Shown: positions 23,117 to 32,024, numbered from the stretch's first letter. The stretch is 64,000 bases of DNA from Desulfoferula mesophila (GCF_037076455.1 NZ_AP028679.1:4355501-4419500); one strand, 5' to 3'. Notes: generated by a model from the sequence alone, not told the origin. Translations and numbers: made by a program.

Positions 23117-25087
23117 ATGGAAGCCTCGCTGCTCAGAGACATGCTCATCATCTACGCCCTGGCCGCCGTGGTGGTGGCCATTTTCCAGCGCATCAAGGTG
23201 CCGCCGGTGGTGGGCTTTTTGCTTACCGGGGTGTTGGCCGGGCCCCACGGCCTGGGCCTGGTGGGCGAGGTGCACCAGGTGGAGATGCTGGCCGAGATCG
23301 GCATTATCCTGCTGCTTTTCACCATCGGCCTGGAATTCTCGGCGGCCCAGCTAAAGCAGATGCGCCTGCCCGCCCTGGTGGGGGGTGGGCTCCAGGTGTT
23401 GGGCACGGCCGGGGCCGGGGCCGGAGCGGCCCTGCTCCTGGGCCAGGGGCCGGGCCAGGCGGTGTTCTGGGGCTTCATCCTGGCCCTGTCCAGCACGGCC
23501 ATCGTGCTCAAGCTTCTGCAGGAAAAGGCGGCCCTGGACAGCCCCCAGGGGCGCACGGTGCTGGGGGTGCTGATCTTCCAGGACGTGGCCGCGGTGCTCA
23601 TGCTGTTGACCATCCCCTTTTTGGCGGCGGCCGGTACCGGCGGCGCGGCCCCGGCGCAGGCCGGGTGGGGCCTGTTGTTAAAGGGCCTGGCCGCCCTGGT
23701 TCTGCTTCTGGTGGGGGCCCGCTGGGTGCTGCCCTGGTTCATGAGCCGCATGGCCGCCACCCGCAACCGGGAGCTGTTCATCATCGCGGTGGTGGTGATC
23801 CTTTTGGTGGTGCTGTGGCTCACCTCCTGGGCCGGGCTCTCCCTGGCCCTGGGGGCCTTCTTGGCCGGGCTTTTCCTGGCCGGTTCGCGCTACAGCCACC
23901 AGGCGGTGGGCAGCTTCATGCCCATGCGCGATTTGTTCACCAGCCTGTTCTTCGTCTCCATCGGCATGTTGTTGGACCTGCGCTTCCTCCTGGCCCACCC
24001 CGGCTGGGTGGCCCTGGGGGTGGGGGCGGTGCTGGTGGCCAAGACCCTGCTGGCCGGGGGCGCGGCCCTGGCCCTGGCCCAGCCGCTTAGGGTGGCCCTG
24101 GGCGTGGGGCTCATGCTCAGCCAGGTGGGCGAGTTCTCCTTCGTGGTGGCCAAGGCGGGCCACGGCGTGGGGCTGATCAGCCCCCAGGGCTACCAGCTCA
24201 TGCTCACCGTGGCGGTGCTCACCATGGCCCTCACCCCCCCGGCGGTGTGGCTGGGGGGCAAGCTGGCCGCGCGCACCCAGCAGATAACCCTGCCCCGTCC
24301 GCCGGGCATGCCGGCCCCGGCGGACCAAGACCTAATGGGCCATGTCATCGTGGTGGGCTACGGCATCAACGGCCAGAACGTAACCCGCGCCGCCCGGGCG
24401 GCGGGCATCCCCTACGTGGTGGTGGAGATGAACCCGCTCACCGTGCGCCGCGAGACGGCCAAGGGCGAGCCCTTCATCTTCGGCGACGCCATGAACCAGG
24501 CGGTGCTGGAGCACGCCGGGGTGCTCACCGCCAGGGTGGTGGTGGTGGCCATCGCCGACCCGGTGGCCACCCGCCACATCGTGGCCACGGTCAAGGACCT
24601 CAACCCGGCGCTGCACCTCATCGCCCGCACCCGCTTCTTGCAGGAGATGGGCGAGCTGTACCGGCTGGGGGCCGACGAGGTGATCCCCGAGGAGTACGAG
24701 ACCTCGGTGGAGATCTTCGCCCGGGTGCTGCGGCGCTTTCTGGTGCCCCAGGCCGAGATAGAGCGCCTGGTGGGCGGGCTCAGGGCCGAGGGCTACGAGA
24801 TGCTGCGCGGCCTGGAGATGCCCACCGAGCACGGGCCGGACATCTCCAAGCTCATCAGCGAGGTGGACATCGTCACCCTGCAGGTGATGGCCGACGCGGC
24901 GGCGGCGGGCAAGACCATCGCCGCCCTGGGCCTCAGGGCCAAGCACGGGGTCACCGTCCTGGCGGTGCGCCGGGGGCGGGAAACCTTGGCCAATCCGGGG
25001 GCGGACACGGTGCTCACCCCCGGCGACTTCCTGGTGCTCATGGCCACCCCCTCGGCCCTGGAGGGGGCCCGCGCCCTGCTACGCTGA
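23117..25087 (+). CDS. Kef-type monovalent cation:proton antiporter (CPA2)
   Basis: A 656-residue inner-membrane protein. Residues 1-380 carry about 12 membrane helices of a Na/H-exchanger fold (LTGVLAGPHGLG, LFTIGLEFS, LSSTAIVLKLLQEK). A TrkA-N/RCK domain follows (HVIVVGYGINGQNVTR), and the end is a TrkA-C domain. This is the KefB/YbaL arrangement, so it probably exchanges K+ or Na+ for H+ under nucleotide control. ATG 23117 has only a weak GGG upstream. It is divergent from the flavin oxidoreductase. Confidence 0.9.
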   Translation: MEASLLRDMLIIYALAAVVVAIFQRIKVPPVVGFLLTGVLAGPHGLGLVGEVHQVEMLAEIGIILLLFTIGLEFSAAQLKQMRLPALVGGGLQVLGTAGAGAGAALLLGQGPGQAVFWGFILALSSTAIVLKLLQEKAALDSPQGRTVLGVLIFQDVAAVLMLLTIPFLAAAGTGGAAPAQAGWGLLLKGLAALVLLLVGARWVLPWFMSRMAATRNRELFIIAVVVILLVVLWLTSWAGLSLALGAFLAGLFLAGSRYSHQAVGSFMPMRDLFTSLFFVSIGMLLDLRFLLAHPGWVALGVGAVLVAKTLLAGGAALALAQPLRVALGVGLMLSQVGEFSFVVAKAGHGVGLISPQGYQLMLTVAVLTMALTPPAVWLGGKLAARTQQITLPRPPGMPAPADQDLMGHVIVVGYGINGQNVTRAARAAGIPYVVVEMNPLTVRRETAKGEPFIFGDAMNQAVLEHAGVLTARVVVVAIADPVATRHIVATVKDLNPALHLIARTRFLQEMGELYRLGADEVIPEEYETSVEIFARVLRRFLVPQAEIERLVGGLRAEGYEMLRGLEMPTEHGPDISKLISEVDIVTLQVMADAAAAGKTIAALGLRAKHGVTVLAVRRGRETLANPGADTVLTPGDFLVLMATPSALEGARALLR

Positions 25088-25233
25088 TCACCCACCGCTC
25101 CGCTTGCCGAAAATGGTGTTTTTTAGGATGCAAAGCATGTTAGGTAATAGCATGCTGTATCCGCCCCCACAGTTGACCCCGTCCCTGCCCGGCGCCGCTT
25201 GGCTCCGGCCGCCTTTGGTGCCAATCTAGCCCC

Positions 25234-26541
25234 ATGCCCGACGTGCTGCTCATAAACCCCGCCTGGGGCGATCGCCGCCCCCGCCGCTGGCCTCCCCTGG
25301 ATCTGCTGGGCCTGGCCGCCCTGCTCCGGGGCCAGGGAGCCACGGTGGAGCTGGCCGACGCCCGCGCGGTGCCCACCGCCCCGGCGGCGCTCAAGGCTCT
25401 GGCCGCCCGGGCCGACACGGTGTTCATCACCTCCAGCCCCCTGGACCGCTGGCAGCGCCCCCATCTGGACACCCGGGGCTTCGCCCAAACCTGCCGCGGC
25501 CTGGATCATCCCCGGGTGGTGCTCCTGGGGGTGCACGGCACCCTGAGCCCCGCCGAGATGCTCGCGGCCACCGGGGCCTGGACCCTGGTGCGCGGCGAGA
25601 GCGAGCAAGCCGCGCCCCTGGCCCGCGGCGCCGACCGCTCCGAGCTGCCCGGCGCCGCCTGGCTGCAAAAGGGCGAGTTGCGCCTGGGGCCGGAGCCCGC
25701 TCCGGTGGAGCTGGCCGCCCTGCCTATGCCCGCCTTCGAGCTGGCCCCGCCGGAGTTCTATGAGCACGAGGCGTTGGGCCGGCGTTTCGCCCTGCTGGAG
25801 ACCAGCCGGGGCTGCGCCCACGCCTGCCGCTTTTGCCTCAAGGCCATGTACGGACCCGGCGTGCGCCGCAAGAGCGTAGCGCGGGTGCTGGCCGAGGCGG
25901 AGGCCGTGGCCCGCCTGGGGGCGCGTTGTTTTTACTTCATGGACCTGGAGTTCACCGGCGAGCGCGAGCGCGCCCTGGAGCTGTGCGCCGGGCTGGCCGG
26001 GCTGGGCCTGGGCCTTAGCTGGGGCTGCCAGAGCCGCCCGGACGCCGTGGACCCCGAGCTGCTTACCGCCCTGGCCGGGGCCGGGTGCCGCCTGGTGCGC
26101 TACGGGGTGGAATCTGGCTCGCCGGCCGTGTTGGAGGGCCTGGGCAAGCCGCTGGACCCGGAGGCGGCCCGCGAGGCGGTGGCGGCTACTGAGCGGGCGG
26201 GCATGGACAGCGTGTGCTCGTTCATGCTGGGCCTGCCCGGCGAGGGCGAGGCCGAGCGCGCGGCCATCCTGGAACTGGCCCGCTCCCTGCCCGCCGGTTG
26301 GGTCTCCTTCCAGGTGGCCGTCCCCTATCCCGGCACCGGCCTGGCCGCCGATTGCCCCGACTCGCCCGCTTGGAGCGCCTGCGACGCGCAGCCCTCGGCG
26401 CACGACGAGCTGGAGGCCTGGCGCAAGCGGGCCTGCCGGAGCTTTTATCTGCAACCGGGGCGCTTGGCCCGGCTGCTGGGCAAAGGCCGGGGGAGCCTGC
26501 GGCAAAACGGCGCGCGGCTGCTTCGGGAGTTGTCCCGCTAG
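25234..26541 (+). CDS. Cobalamin-binding-domain radical SAM protein
   Basis: A 435-residue protein. Residues 1-130 resemble a B12-binding Rossmann domain (MPDVLLINPAW...PPLDLLGLAALL) and residues about 185-400 are a radical SAM barrel with TSRGCAHACRFCLKAMYGPG (Cx3Cx2C). The layout matches the BchE/HpnP-like class B methyltransferases and relatives. The usual DxHxxG cobalamin motif is not seen, so it may not bind B12. Substrate unknown. No strong ribosome site is seen before ATG 25234. The gene stands alone between an antiporter and an RRM gene; the gaps on either side hold no gene. Confidence 0.75.
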   Translation: MPDVLLINPAWGDRRPRRWPPLDLLGLAALLRGQGATVELADARAVPTAPAALKALAARADTVFITSSPLDRWQRPHLDTRGFAQTCRGLDHPRVVLLGVHGTLSPAEMLAATGAWTLVRGESEQAAPLARGADRSELPGAAWLQKGELRLGPEPAPVELAALPMPAFELAPPEFYEHEALGRRFALLETSRGCAHACRFCLKAMYGPGVRRKSVARVLAEAEAVARLGARCFYFMDLEFTGERERALELCAGLAGLGLGLSWGCQSRPDAVDPELLTALAGAGCRLVRYGVESGSPAVLEGLGKPLDPEAAREAVAATERAGMDSVCSFMLGLPGEGEAERAAILELARSLPAGWVSFQVAVPYPGTGLAADCPDSPAWSACDAQPSAHDELEAWRKRACRSFYLQPGRLARLLGKGRGSLRQNGARLLRELSR

Positions 26542-26603
26542 CGGGAGCGCCGGCGGCGCGAGCGGGGCCGCGGGAACCGTAGGCCATAAATCTCTAAAGA
26601 TAG

Positions 26604-26631
26604 TTGACAAATCATGATGCCAAGGTAAGCT
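26604..26631 (+). promoter_or_regulatory. Promoter of the RRM gene
   Basis: TTGACA (26604-26609), 16 bases, TAAGCT (26626-26631). It gives a leader of about 150 bases before the start at 26787. Confidence 0.5.
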
Positions 26632-26711
26632 TTTAAGAGTTTACCGGCCAATAAGTCTAAATTTCCGCTTGATCTTCCAGGCTACGCCCAGTGATCTAAG
26701 CCAAAAGTTAA

Positions 26712-26767
26712 GGCTCGTTGAGCCAGACCAGCCCTCCCGTAAAGCGGGTGGGCCATACCGCTTTTTT
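26712..26767 (+). promoter_or_regulatory. Structured 5' leader with terminator-like hairpin
   Basis: Two hairpins lie in the leader: GGCTC/GAGCC with loop GTT (26712-26724), and GCCCTCCCG/CGGGTGGGC (26731-26753, one mismatch), followed after eight bases by TTTTTT (26762-26767). This could be an attenuator, a cold-responsive leader or an autoregulatory site for the RNA-binding protein encoded next. I do not recognise a known riboswitch. Confidence 0.45.
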
Positions 26768-26786
26768 CACTAGGAGTATTTGAAAG

Positions 26787-27077
26787 ATGAGCAGTAATAT
26801 CTATGTGGGCAACCTGTCCTACGACACCACCGATGATTCCTTGAGCAACGCCTTTTCCCAGCACGGCACCGTGCTCTCCGCTCGGGTCATCACCGACCGC
26901 ATGACCGGCCGTTCGCGCGGCTTCGGTTTCGTGGAGATGGAAGACAACGGCGAGGCTCAGGCGGCCATCCAGGCCATCAACGGTACCTCGCTGGACGGCC
27001 GCGAGGTAAAGGTCAACGAGGCCAAGCCCCGCGAATCCCGCGACTCCCGCGACTCCCGTCCGCCTCGCCGCTGGTAG
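26787..27077 (+). CDS. RRM-domain RNA-binding protein
   Basis: A 96-residue protein with one RNA recognition motif: RNP2 IYVGNLSY (residues 5-12) and RNP1 SRGFGFVEM (residues about 44-52). It ends in an RGG-like basic tail with RESRDSRDSR repeats. Such glycine- or arginine-tailed RRM proteins act as RNA chaperones in cyanobacteria and proteobacteria, often cold-induced. A long structured leader precedes it, and TAGGAG lies before the ATG. Confidence 0.93.
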   Translation: MSSNIYVGNLSYDTTDDSLSNAFSQHGTVLSARVITDRMTGRSRGFGFVEMEDNGEAQAAIQAINGTSLDGREVKVNEAKPRESRDSRDSRPPRRW

Positions 27078-27138
27078 AGCGTGACCGGCCCGGACGGCCC
27101 CTTGGCGCGCCGGGCCTGTCCCTCCCCAGAGCATCCGC

Positions 27139-27187
27139 ATCCCCGAGGCCGGCCCGCCCCTGGCTCGCCGTCCTTGGGGATTTTTTT
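27139..27187 (+). terminator. Intrinsic terminator after the RRM gene
   Basis: ATCCCCGAGG (27139-27148) pairs with CCTTGGGGAT (27172-27181), with a G-U pair, followed by a run of seven T residues. Confidence 0.7.
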
Positions 27188-27211
27188 GACCTCAAACCTG
27201 GAGGTGACCTT

Positions 27212-27388
27212 TTGGCGAGAACCAACTATCAGTTTCAAAAGCGGCAGAAGGAAATGGAACGTAAGAAGAAAAAGGAGCTTAAGCGCCAGCAAAAGCTGGA
27301 GAAAAAGCGCCTGGCCGAGGGCCCGGATTTCGAAGAAGAGCCCGATCTGGACGAAGACGAAGGCGAGGAGCAGAGCGACCCGATTTAG
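27212..27388 (+). CDS. Small basic-acidic conserved hypothetical protein (58 aa)
   Basis: GGAGG (27200-27204) is seven bases before TTG 27212, opening a frame of 58 codons that begins MARTNYQFQKRQKEMERKKK and ends in an acidic stretch EEEPDLDEDEGEEQ. The strongly polarised Lys-rich then Asp/Glu-rich make-up and the good ribosome site argue that it is real. Similar small MARTNY...KRQKE proteins are, to my recollection, common in deltaproteobacteria. Its TAG overlaps the stop codon of the convergent acyltransferase by two bases. Function unknown; nucleic-acid contact is a guess. Confidence 0.72.
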   Translation: MARTNYQFQKRQKEMERKKKKELKRQQKLEKKRLAEGPDFEEEPDLDEDEGEEQSDPI

Positions 27389-28143
27389 GTTTGCGCCAGG
27401 GCCTCGGTCCGGGGGGCATCCAGAGCCAGCGACAGGGTGTCGTGGGTGGCCTTCATTAGCTTGCGGGAGTTTTTCTTGAGCTCCGGGTCGCTGATGAGCG
27501 GCAACACCGTGATCTTGATGCGCCCCGGCCGGATGTACCAGCTCTTTTTGGGCAGCACCTGGGCCGAGCCCTCGATGGCCACCGGGGCCACGTCGGCCCG
27601 GGCCTGGGAGGCCAGCACGAAGGCCCCCCGCTTGAACTCGCCCAGCCTGCCGTCGGCGCTGCGGGTGCCTTCGGCGAAAAACAGCACCGCGCTGCCTTTC
27701 TTGATCCTCTCCACGGCCGTGCGCATCAACTCACCGGCCTGGCCGCTCTGGCCGCGGTCCACGAAGATATAGCCCGCCTTTTTCATGGCATAGCCCCACA
27801 GGGGCACCTTGGCCAGCTCCTTTTTGACCACGAACTTGAAATCCAGCGGCAGCCCGGACAACAGGGCCAGGATGTCGAACAGGCTCTGGTGGTTGCACAC
27901 CAAGACCATGGGCCCGCCCTCGGGGCGCTCCAGGTTTTCCAGGCCGTGGGTCTCCACCTTCACCCGGCTGGCCCAAAGCAAAACCCGGCTCCAGGGCCGG
28001 GCTCCGTAGCGGTGGGTGAGGCTGCCGGTGGAATCGACCAAAAACCACAGGATGGAGATGATCGACCAGATGATGGTCTGCACCACGATGAATAGGTGCA
28101 GCCCGTACATGCCCAGGCGCCGGGTCATCCCCCCCTCGGCCAT
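27385..28143 (-). CDS. plsC: 1-acyl-sn-glycerol-3-phosphate acyltransferase
   Basis: A 252-residue membrane-bound acyltransferase of phospholipid synthesis. An N-terminal hydrophobic helix (residues about 12-36) is followed by the catalytic NHQSLFD (HX4D) and FFAEGTRSADG (glycerophosphate-binding) motifs. The start ATG shares its first base with the fabH stop (TGATG), so the genes are coupled. An alternative start lies five codons later. The pairing with fabH fits a small fatty acid/phospholipid operon. Confidence 0.92.
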   Translation of the reverse strand: MAEGGMTRRLGMYGLHLFIVVQTIIWSIISILWFLVDSTGSLTHRYGARPWSRVLLWASRVKVETHGLENLERPEGGPMVLVCNHQSLFDILALLSGLPLDFKFVVKKELAKVPLWGYAMKKAGYIFVDRGQSGQAGELMRTAVERIKKGSAVLFFAEGTRSADGRLGEFKRGAFVLASQARADVAPVAIEGSAQVLPKKSWYIRPGRIKITVLPLISDPELKKNSRKLMKATHDTLSLALDAPRTEALAQT

Positions 28144-29138
28144 CAGATGGACCACTCCACCAGGGAGGCGCCCCAGGTGAGGCCCGCCCCGAAGGTGACC
28201 ATCAAAAGCTTGTCCTTGGGGGCCAGACGGCCCACGGAGGCCGCTTCGGCCAGGGCCATGGGGATGGAGGCCGAGGAGGTGTTGCCGTAGCGGTCGATGG
28301 TGGTGTAGACCTTGTCCTCGGTCAGGCCCAGGCGCTGGGCCAGGGCGTTGATGATGCGGATGTTGGCCTGGTGGGGCACCATCAGGGCCAGCTCCTCCAC
28401 CTTCACCTGGGCCTTGTCCAGGGTCCAGCGGGTGATCTCCTCCAGGCACTCCACCGCCTTTTTGAAAAGCGGCTTGCCGTCCATCACCAGATAGAAGGGA
28501 CGCTGTTCGTTGATGCCGGGCACTATGTCCAGGGACGGAAGCTCGCAGTCCTTGTCCACCGAATAGAGCAGGTGGCCGAAGGAGCCGTCGGAGCGCAGGT
28601 GCACCGCCTTGATGCCGGTGTCCTCCTCCGTGCGGCTAAGCACCACCGCCCCGGCCCCGTCGCCCAACAGCACGCAGGTGCCCCGGTCGGACCAGTTGGT
28701 CACCCCGGAGAGCACCTCGGCCCCCACCACCAGGGCGTGCTCGGCCTCGCCGCAGCGGATGGCGTTGTTGGCCACGCTCAGAGCGTAGATGAAGCCGGAG
28801 CACCCGGCCGAGACGTCCATGCTGGCCGCCTTGCGCGCCCCGATCTTCTCCTGCAACACGCAGGCGCAGGAGGGGAACTGGCGGTCCGGGGTCACCGTGC
28901 CCACCACCACCAGGTCCAGGTCGCAGGCATCCACCCCGGATTGCTCCAGGGCCTGGCGGGCGGCCCGGGCGGCCAGCTCGCTGGTCACCATGCCCCCGGT
29001 GGCTATGCGCCGCTCCTTGATGCCGGTGCGGCGGGTGATCCAGTCGTCGCTGGTGTCCACGACCTTTTCCAGATCGCGGTTGGTGACGACCGTTTCGGGA
29101 GTGTAGGAGCCGGCTCCCACTACTTTGGCATTGTGCAT
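28143..29138 (-). CDS. fabH: 3-oxoacyl-ACP synthase III
   Basis: A 331-residue condensing enzyme that starts fatty acid synthesis from acetyl-CoA and malonyl-ACP. The catalytic Cys is in DVSAGCSGFIYAL, the His in VPHQANIRI and the Asn in RYGNTSSASIP. Length is standard. The start at ATG 29138 has no strong ribosome site. Elsewhere fabH often follows plsX; here it does not. Confidence 0.95.
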   Translation of the reverse strand: MHNAKVVGAGSYTPETVVTNRDLEKVVDTSDDWITRRTGIKERRIATGGMVTSELAARAARQALEQSGVDACDLDLVVVGTVTPDRQFPSCACVLQEKIGARKAASMDVSAGCSGFIYALSVANNAIRCGEAEHALVVGAEVLSGVTNWSDRGTCVLLGDGAGAVVLSRTEEDTGIKAVHLRSDGSFGHLLYSVDKDCELPSLDIVPGINEQRPFYLVMDGKPLFKKAVECLEEITRWTLDKAQVKVEELALMVPHQANIRIINALAQRLGLTEDKVYTTIDRYGNTSSASIPMALAEAASVGRLAPKDKLLMVTFGAGLTWGASLVEWSI

Positions 29139-29482
29139 TTTTCCAAATCCAGCCTCCCCATTCGGGGGGGCGCTCTCGCGCGTTTGGCCCGAAATCGTTC
29201 GGGCCGGCGTCTCTGTGCGGGGGTTTGGGGATCGCGTCGAGACGCTTGCTGATTAAATTCAAAGGGGCTGATCGATCCCCTCAGCCGCAAAGTTTACCAT
29301 TTGCAAGACCGAAATCCCAGTATTTCACAGTTTTTTGTCCCGGGGGCCAATCGCGCCAAACCTTGGCGGCAAGCCGGTGAATGAGGTTCATACCCGCGGT
29401 TTCGCCGGCACTGCCTCCGCCCGCAGGCTGGTGTATGCTAAATGGAGAACGATCGGTGCATTCGAGGGAAAGAGGAGCGTGC
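29139..29482. other. Intergenic region between divergent genes
   Basis: 344 bases between fabH (minus) and an exported protein (plus). It is A+T-richer in the middle (about 29245-29335) and probably holds both promoters. I see no coding signal, RNA gene or repeat that I can name. Confidence 0.4.
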
Positions 29483-29920
29483 ATGTTCAGAGTGTTTGCG
29501 GCGCTTCTGGCCGCGGGTCTGTTGTGGGCCGCCACGCCGGCCCGGGCCGGGGAACCGGCCGCGTTCACCAAGCTGGTGATCCCGGTGGTCAACCAAAGCG
29601 GCGCGATGTTGCTGTTGCGCCTGGACGGCAAGGTTAAGACCCCCGGCCGCCACTACCTGGACCAGGGAAAATCGGTCACCTTTACGGCCCTGGACCCCGC
29701 CCGCGAGGGCCCGCGCCACGACTACCAACACGTTCTCGCGGTCAGCCAGGGCAGCGGGGGTTTCGGCCCGATCTGCCGGGTCACGGTGGATACGGCCAAC
29801 CAGTTGCAGGACGGCAACAGCCGGCAGCTCTACTGCGCCGCCACGGCGGACGACGGCGCCTGTCAGTTGCAGGTCTACAGCGAGGCCCAGGTCTGCTTCG
29901 TCCTGGTAACCGTGCGCTGA
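29483..29920 (+). CDS. Exported hypothetical protein
   Basis: A 145-residue protein. Residues 1-22 (MFRVFAALLAAGLLWAATPA) form a signal peptide ending ARA-GE, so it should be periplasmic. The mature part has three Cys (ICRV, LYCA, ACQL) plus one near the end, possibly two disulfides. AGAGGAG precedes ATG 29483. No family is recognised. Confidence 0.7.
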   Translation: MFRVFAALLAAGLLWAATPARAGEPAAFTKLVIPVVNQSGAMLLLRLDGKVKTPGRHYLDQGKSVTFTALDPAREGPRHDYQHVLAVSQGSGGFGPICRVTVDTANQLQDGNSRQLYCAATADDGACQLQVYSEAQVCFVLVTVR

Positions 29921-30047
29921 ATCCTGGGCCAGGGCCGGGCCGCCAAGGCCTCATGCCTCTTCCATGCCCAAAGCCTAGGGTCTTGCTTTGCAATTAGCGG
30001 CGTTCTATGCTTCGATAGGCGCTGAACCCATCCCGTGAGGCTCATCG

Positions 30048-30950
30048 GTGCACTTTGCGGTTTCCGGCGTTGACTGCCCCATCTGGCTGCCGCCCCTGGT
30101 GGCCTTCGTGGTCAGCTTTTTCACCTCCATGGGCGGGGTGAGCGGCGCCTTTTTGCTGCTGCCGTTTCAGATGAGCTTTCTGGGCTTCACCTCCCCGGCG
30201 GTGAGCCCCACCAACCTGGTCTATAACATCGTATCCATCCCCAGCGGAGTGTGGCGCTATCTGCGCGAGGGGCGCATGGTCTGGCCGCTGACCTGGGTGG
30301 TCATCCTGGGCACCCTGCCCGGGGTGGTGGCCGGGGGCTTCATCCGCCTGGCCTGGCTGCCCGATCCCGGCCCCTTCAAGGTCTTCGTGGCCTGCGTGCT
30401 GCTCTACATCGGGGCGCGCATGTTCTGGGATCTGGCCAAGGGGCGGCGCAAGGCCAAGGAGCCCCTGCTGGAGGGCCAGCCGGCCCTCTGCGTGGTGGAG
30501 CATTGCCGCATCACCTCGCGCAGCCTGTGCTTTACCTACGCCGGGCGGGAATACGCCTGCTCCACCCCCATGATCTTTTTCCTGTCGCTGGCCGTGGGCA
30601 TGGTGGGCGGGGTCTACGGCATCGGCGGGGGCTCCATCGTGGCTCCCTTCTTCGTGGCGGTATGCGGCCTGCCGGTGCACGCGGTGGCCGGAGCCGCCCT
30701 CATGGGCACCTTTGTCACCAGCGTGGTGGGGGTGGCCTTTTACCAGGCCATCGCCCCCCTGTACTCCGGCCAGATGGCCGTGGCCCCGGATTGGCTGTTG
30801 GGGGCCCTGTTCGGCCTGGGCGGCCTGGGCGGCATGTACTGCGGGGCGCGCCTGCAAAAGCGGGTGAAGCCCATCTACATCAAGGTGATGCTGGGGCTGA
30901 TCCTTCTGGGCACCGCGGCCAAGTACCTGGTGGGCTATTTCATGAATTGA
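30048..30950 (+). CDS. TauE/SafE family sulfite exporter-like permease
   Basis: A 300-residue inner-membrane protein with about eight helices. FFTSMGGVSGAFLLLPFQ and VYGIGGGSIVAPFF are the paired glycine-rich motifs of the TauE/SafE (DUF81) family, which moves sulfite or organosulfonates. The GTG start at 30048 follows GTGAGG. A hydrophilic insertion (about residues 125-175, with Cys and Arg) separates the two halves. In a sulfur-metabolising anaerobe, sulfite or sulfoacetate export would fit, but that is inference. Confidence 0.88.
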   Translation: MHFAVSGVDCPIWLPPLVAFVVSFFTSMGGVSGAFLLLPFQMSFLGFTSPAVSPTNLVYNIVSIPSGVWRYLREGRMVWPLTWVVILGTLPGVVAGGFIRLAWLPDPGPFKVFVACVLLYIGARMFWDLAKGRRKAKEPLLEGQPALCVVEHCRITSRSLCFTYAGREYACSTPMIFFLSLAVGMVGGVYGIGGGSIVAPFFVAVCGLPVHAVAGAALMGTFVTSVVGVAFYQAIAPLYSGQMAVAPDWLLGALFGLGGLGGMYCGARLQKRVKPIYIKVMLGLILLGTAAKYLVGYFMN

Positions 30951-30990
30951 TCCCGGCCGCCCCCTCCAAGACCCGCACCCAAGCCGGTAA

Positions 30991-31098
30991 TTTGACCGGT
31001 CTCGCGAGAAGGAATCGGCCGAAAGAATGAGCCTCAAGCCCGGCTCCCAGGTCAAGGCCATGATCAAGGCCACCAGCGTGATGGTGGTAACCGACTAG
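30991..31098 (+). pseudogene. Molbindin (Mop/TOBE) domain remnant
   Basis: Immediately after an in-frame TAA at 30988, the frame reads ...REKESAERMSLKPGSQVKAM then IKATSVMVVTD and TAG. ITxESAERLGLKPGxxVxAxIKATxVM is the C-terminal half of a molybdate/tungstate-binding Mop domain. The first half, with its start, is missing, so this is probably a truncated molbindin gene. A 23-residue product from ATG 31027 is possible but unlikely to fold. Confidence 0.6.
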
Positions 31099-31108
31099 CC
31101 CGCTCGCC

Positions 31109-31154
31109 AAAAAAAACGGCCCCGCGGCGCTCAGGTCGCGGGGCCGTCCCTTTT
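31109..31154 (-). terminator. Bidirectional intrinsic terminator
   Basis: ACGGCCCCGCG (31116-31126) and CGCGGGGCCGT (31137-31147) form an 11-base perfect stem. Eight A residues lie to the left (T run on the minus strand) and TTTT to the right, so it can stop transcription from both sides, best for the minus-strand pdaD operon. Confidence 0.8.
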
Positions 31155-31289
31155 GGTGGCTCCCAAAAACCGAAAGCCCCGGACCACGTCCAGGGCTCCC
31201 GGCTAGCCAGAACTTCTCAAAGCCAGTTCCAGGTAAAATTTTCACTAAATTGCCGATATTGTCAAGTAGCAATATAATAAATCTATTAT

Positions 31290-32024
31290 CTATTTACCGA
31301 ACAGCACCCCGGCCAGCCAGTCCACCCCCAGTTTCATGAGCTCTTCCTCGTCGTCCAGGGCGGCGCGCACCCGCGCCTGGTCAAAGCCGAATTTCTCCCC
31401 GAATCCCGGCGAGGCCGCCAGGGGCCGGAAGGCCTCCAGGTTGTACAGGGCGCTGATAAAGGCGTGGGTCTGGGCCTGGTCCAGGCTCACCTTGCCCCGG
31501 CGGGCCGGGTGCAGGAACAGGCGCAGGCAGTGGTTGTTGGCCTTTTGATAGGGGGCCAAGCCTTGCTGCTCCACCCAGGCGGCCACATCCAGCTCGTCGG
31601 GCTGTTCCCAGCCCAGGCAGCCGGGGGTCTCCTGGCGCAGGAAAATTTCCTGGGGCGGGCCGCCGCCGGGGCCGGGGCGCACCGCCCGGGCCAGGGGATA
31701 GACCCGGCAGCAGGTGGGGCGGTGGGCATAGACCGAGCAGCCCGCATCGGTGACAAAGGGGCAGACGCCCCGGTCGCCCAGCCTGATGCGCAGGGCGGGC
31801 CAGCCGGAGACCGGGTCGGCCTCCAGCTCCACGTGCCCGGCCAGCAGCCGGGCGGCGGGCAGGCCCAGGGCCAGACGCAGGCGCAGGAAGTCGTAGGGCA
31901 ACAGGGGCAGGCGTTTGTCGCGGCAGCAGGTGTTGAAGCAGGCCAGGCCGGGACGGCAGGCGAAGCGAAAGCGCTCCTGGGGAGCCAGGCGGCGGCCCCC
32001 CAGCCCGCCGCCGCTTTCGATCAC
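31290..32024 (-). CDS. YkgJ-type cysteine cluster protein
   Basis: A 244-residue protein with the zinc/iron-chelating Cys pattern: CRPGLACFNTCCRD near the start, CPFVTDAGCSVYAHRPTCCR in the middle, and PGCLGW later. Such proteins are thought to bind Fe or Zn; the exact role is unknown. The GTG start (32024) overlaps the pdaD stop as GTGA and has GGGAGAGG upstream, so it is coupled to pdaD. Its presence in a polyamine operon is unexplained. Confidence 0.8.
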   Translation of the reverse strand: MIESGGGLGGRRLAPQERFRFACRPGLACFNTCCRDKRLPLLPYDFLRLRLALGLPAARLLAGHVELEADPVSGWPALRIRLGDRGVCPFVTDAGCSVYAHRPTCCRVYPLARAVRPGPGGGPPQEIFLRQETPGCLGWEQPDELDVAAWVEQQGLAPYQKANNHCLRLFLHPARRGKVSLDQAQTHAFISALYNLEAFRPLAASPGFGEKFGFDQARVRAALDDEEELMKLGVDWLAGVLFGK

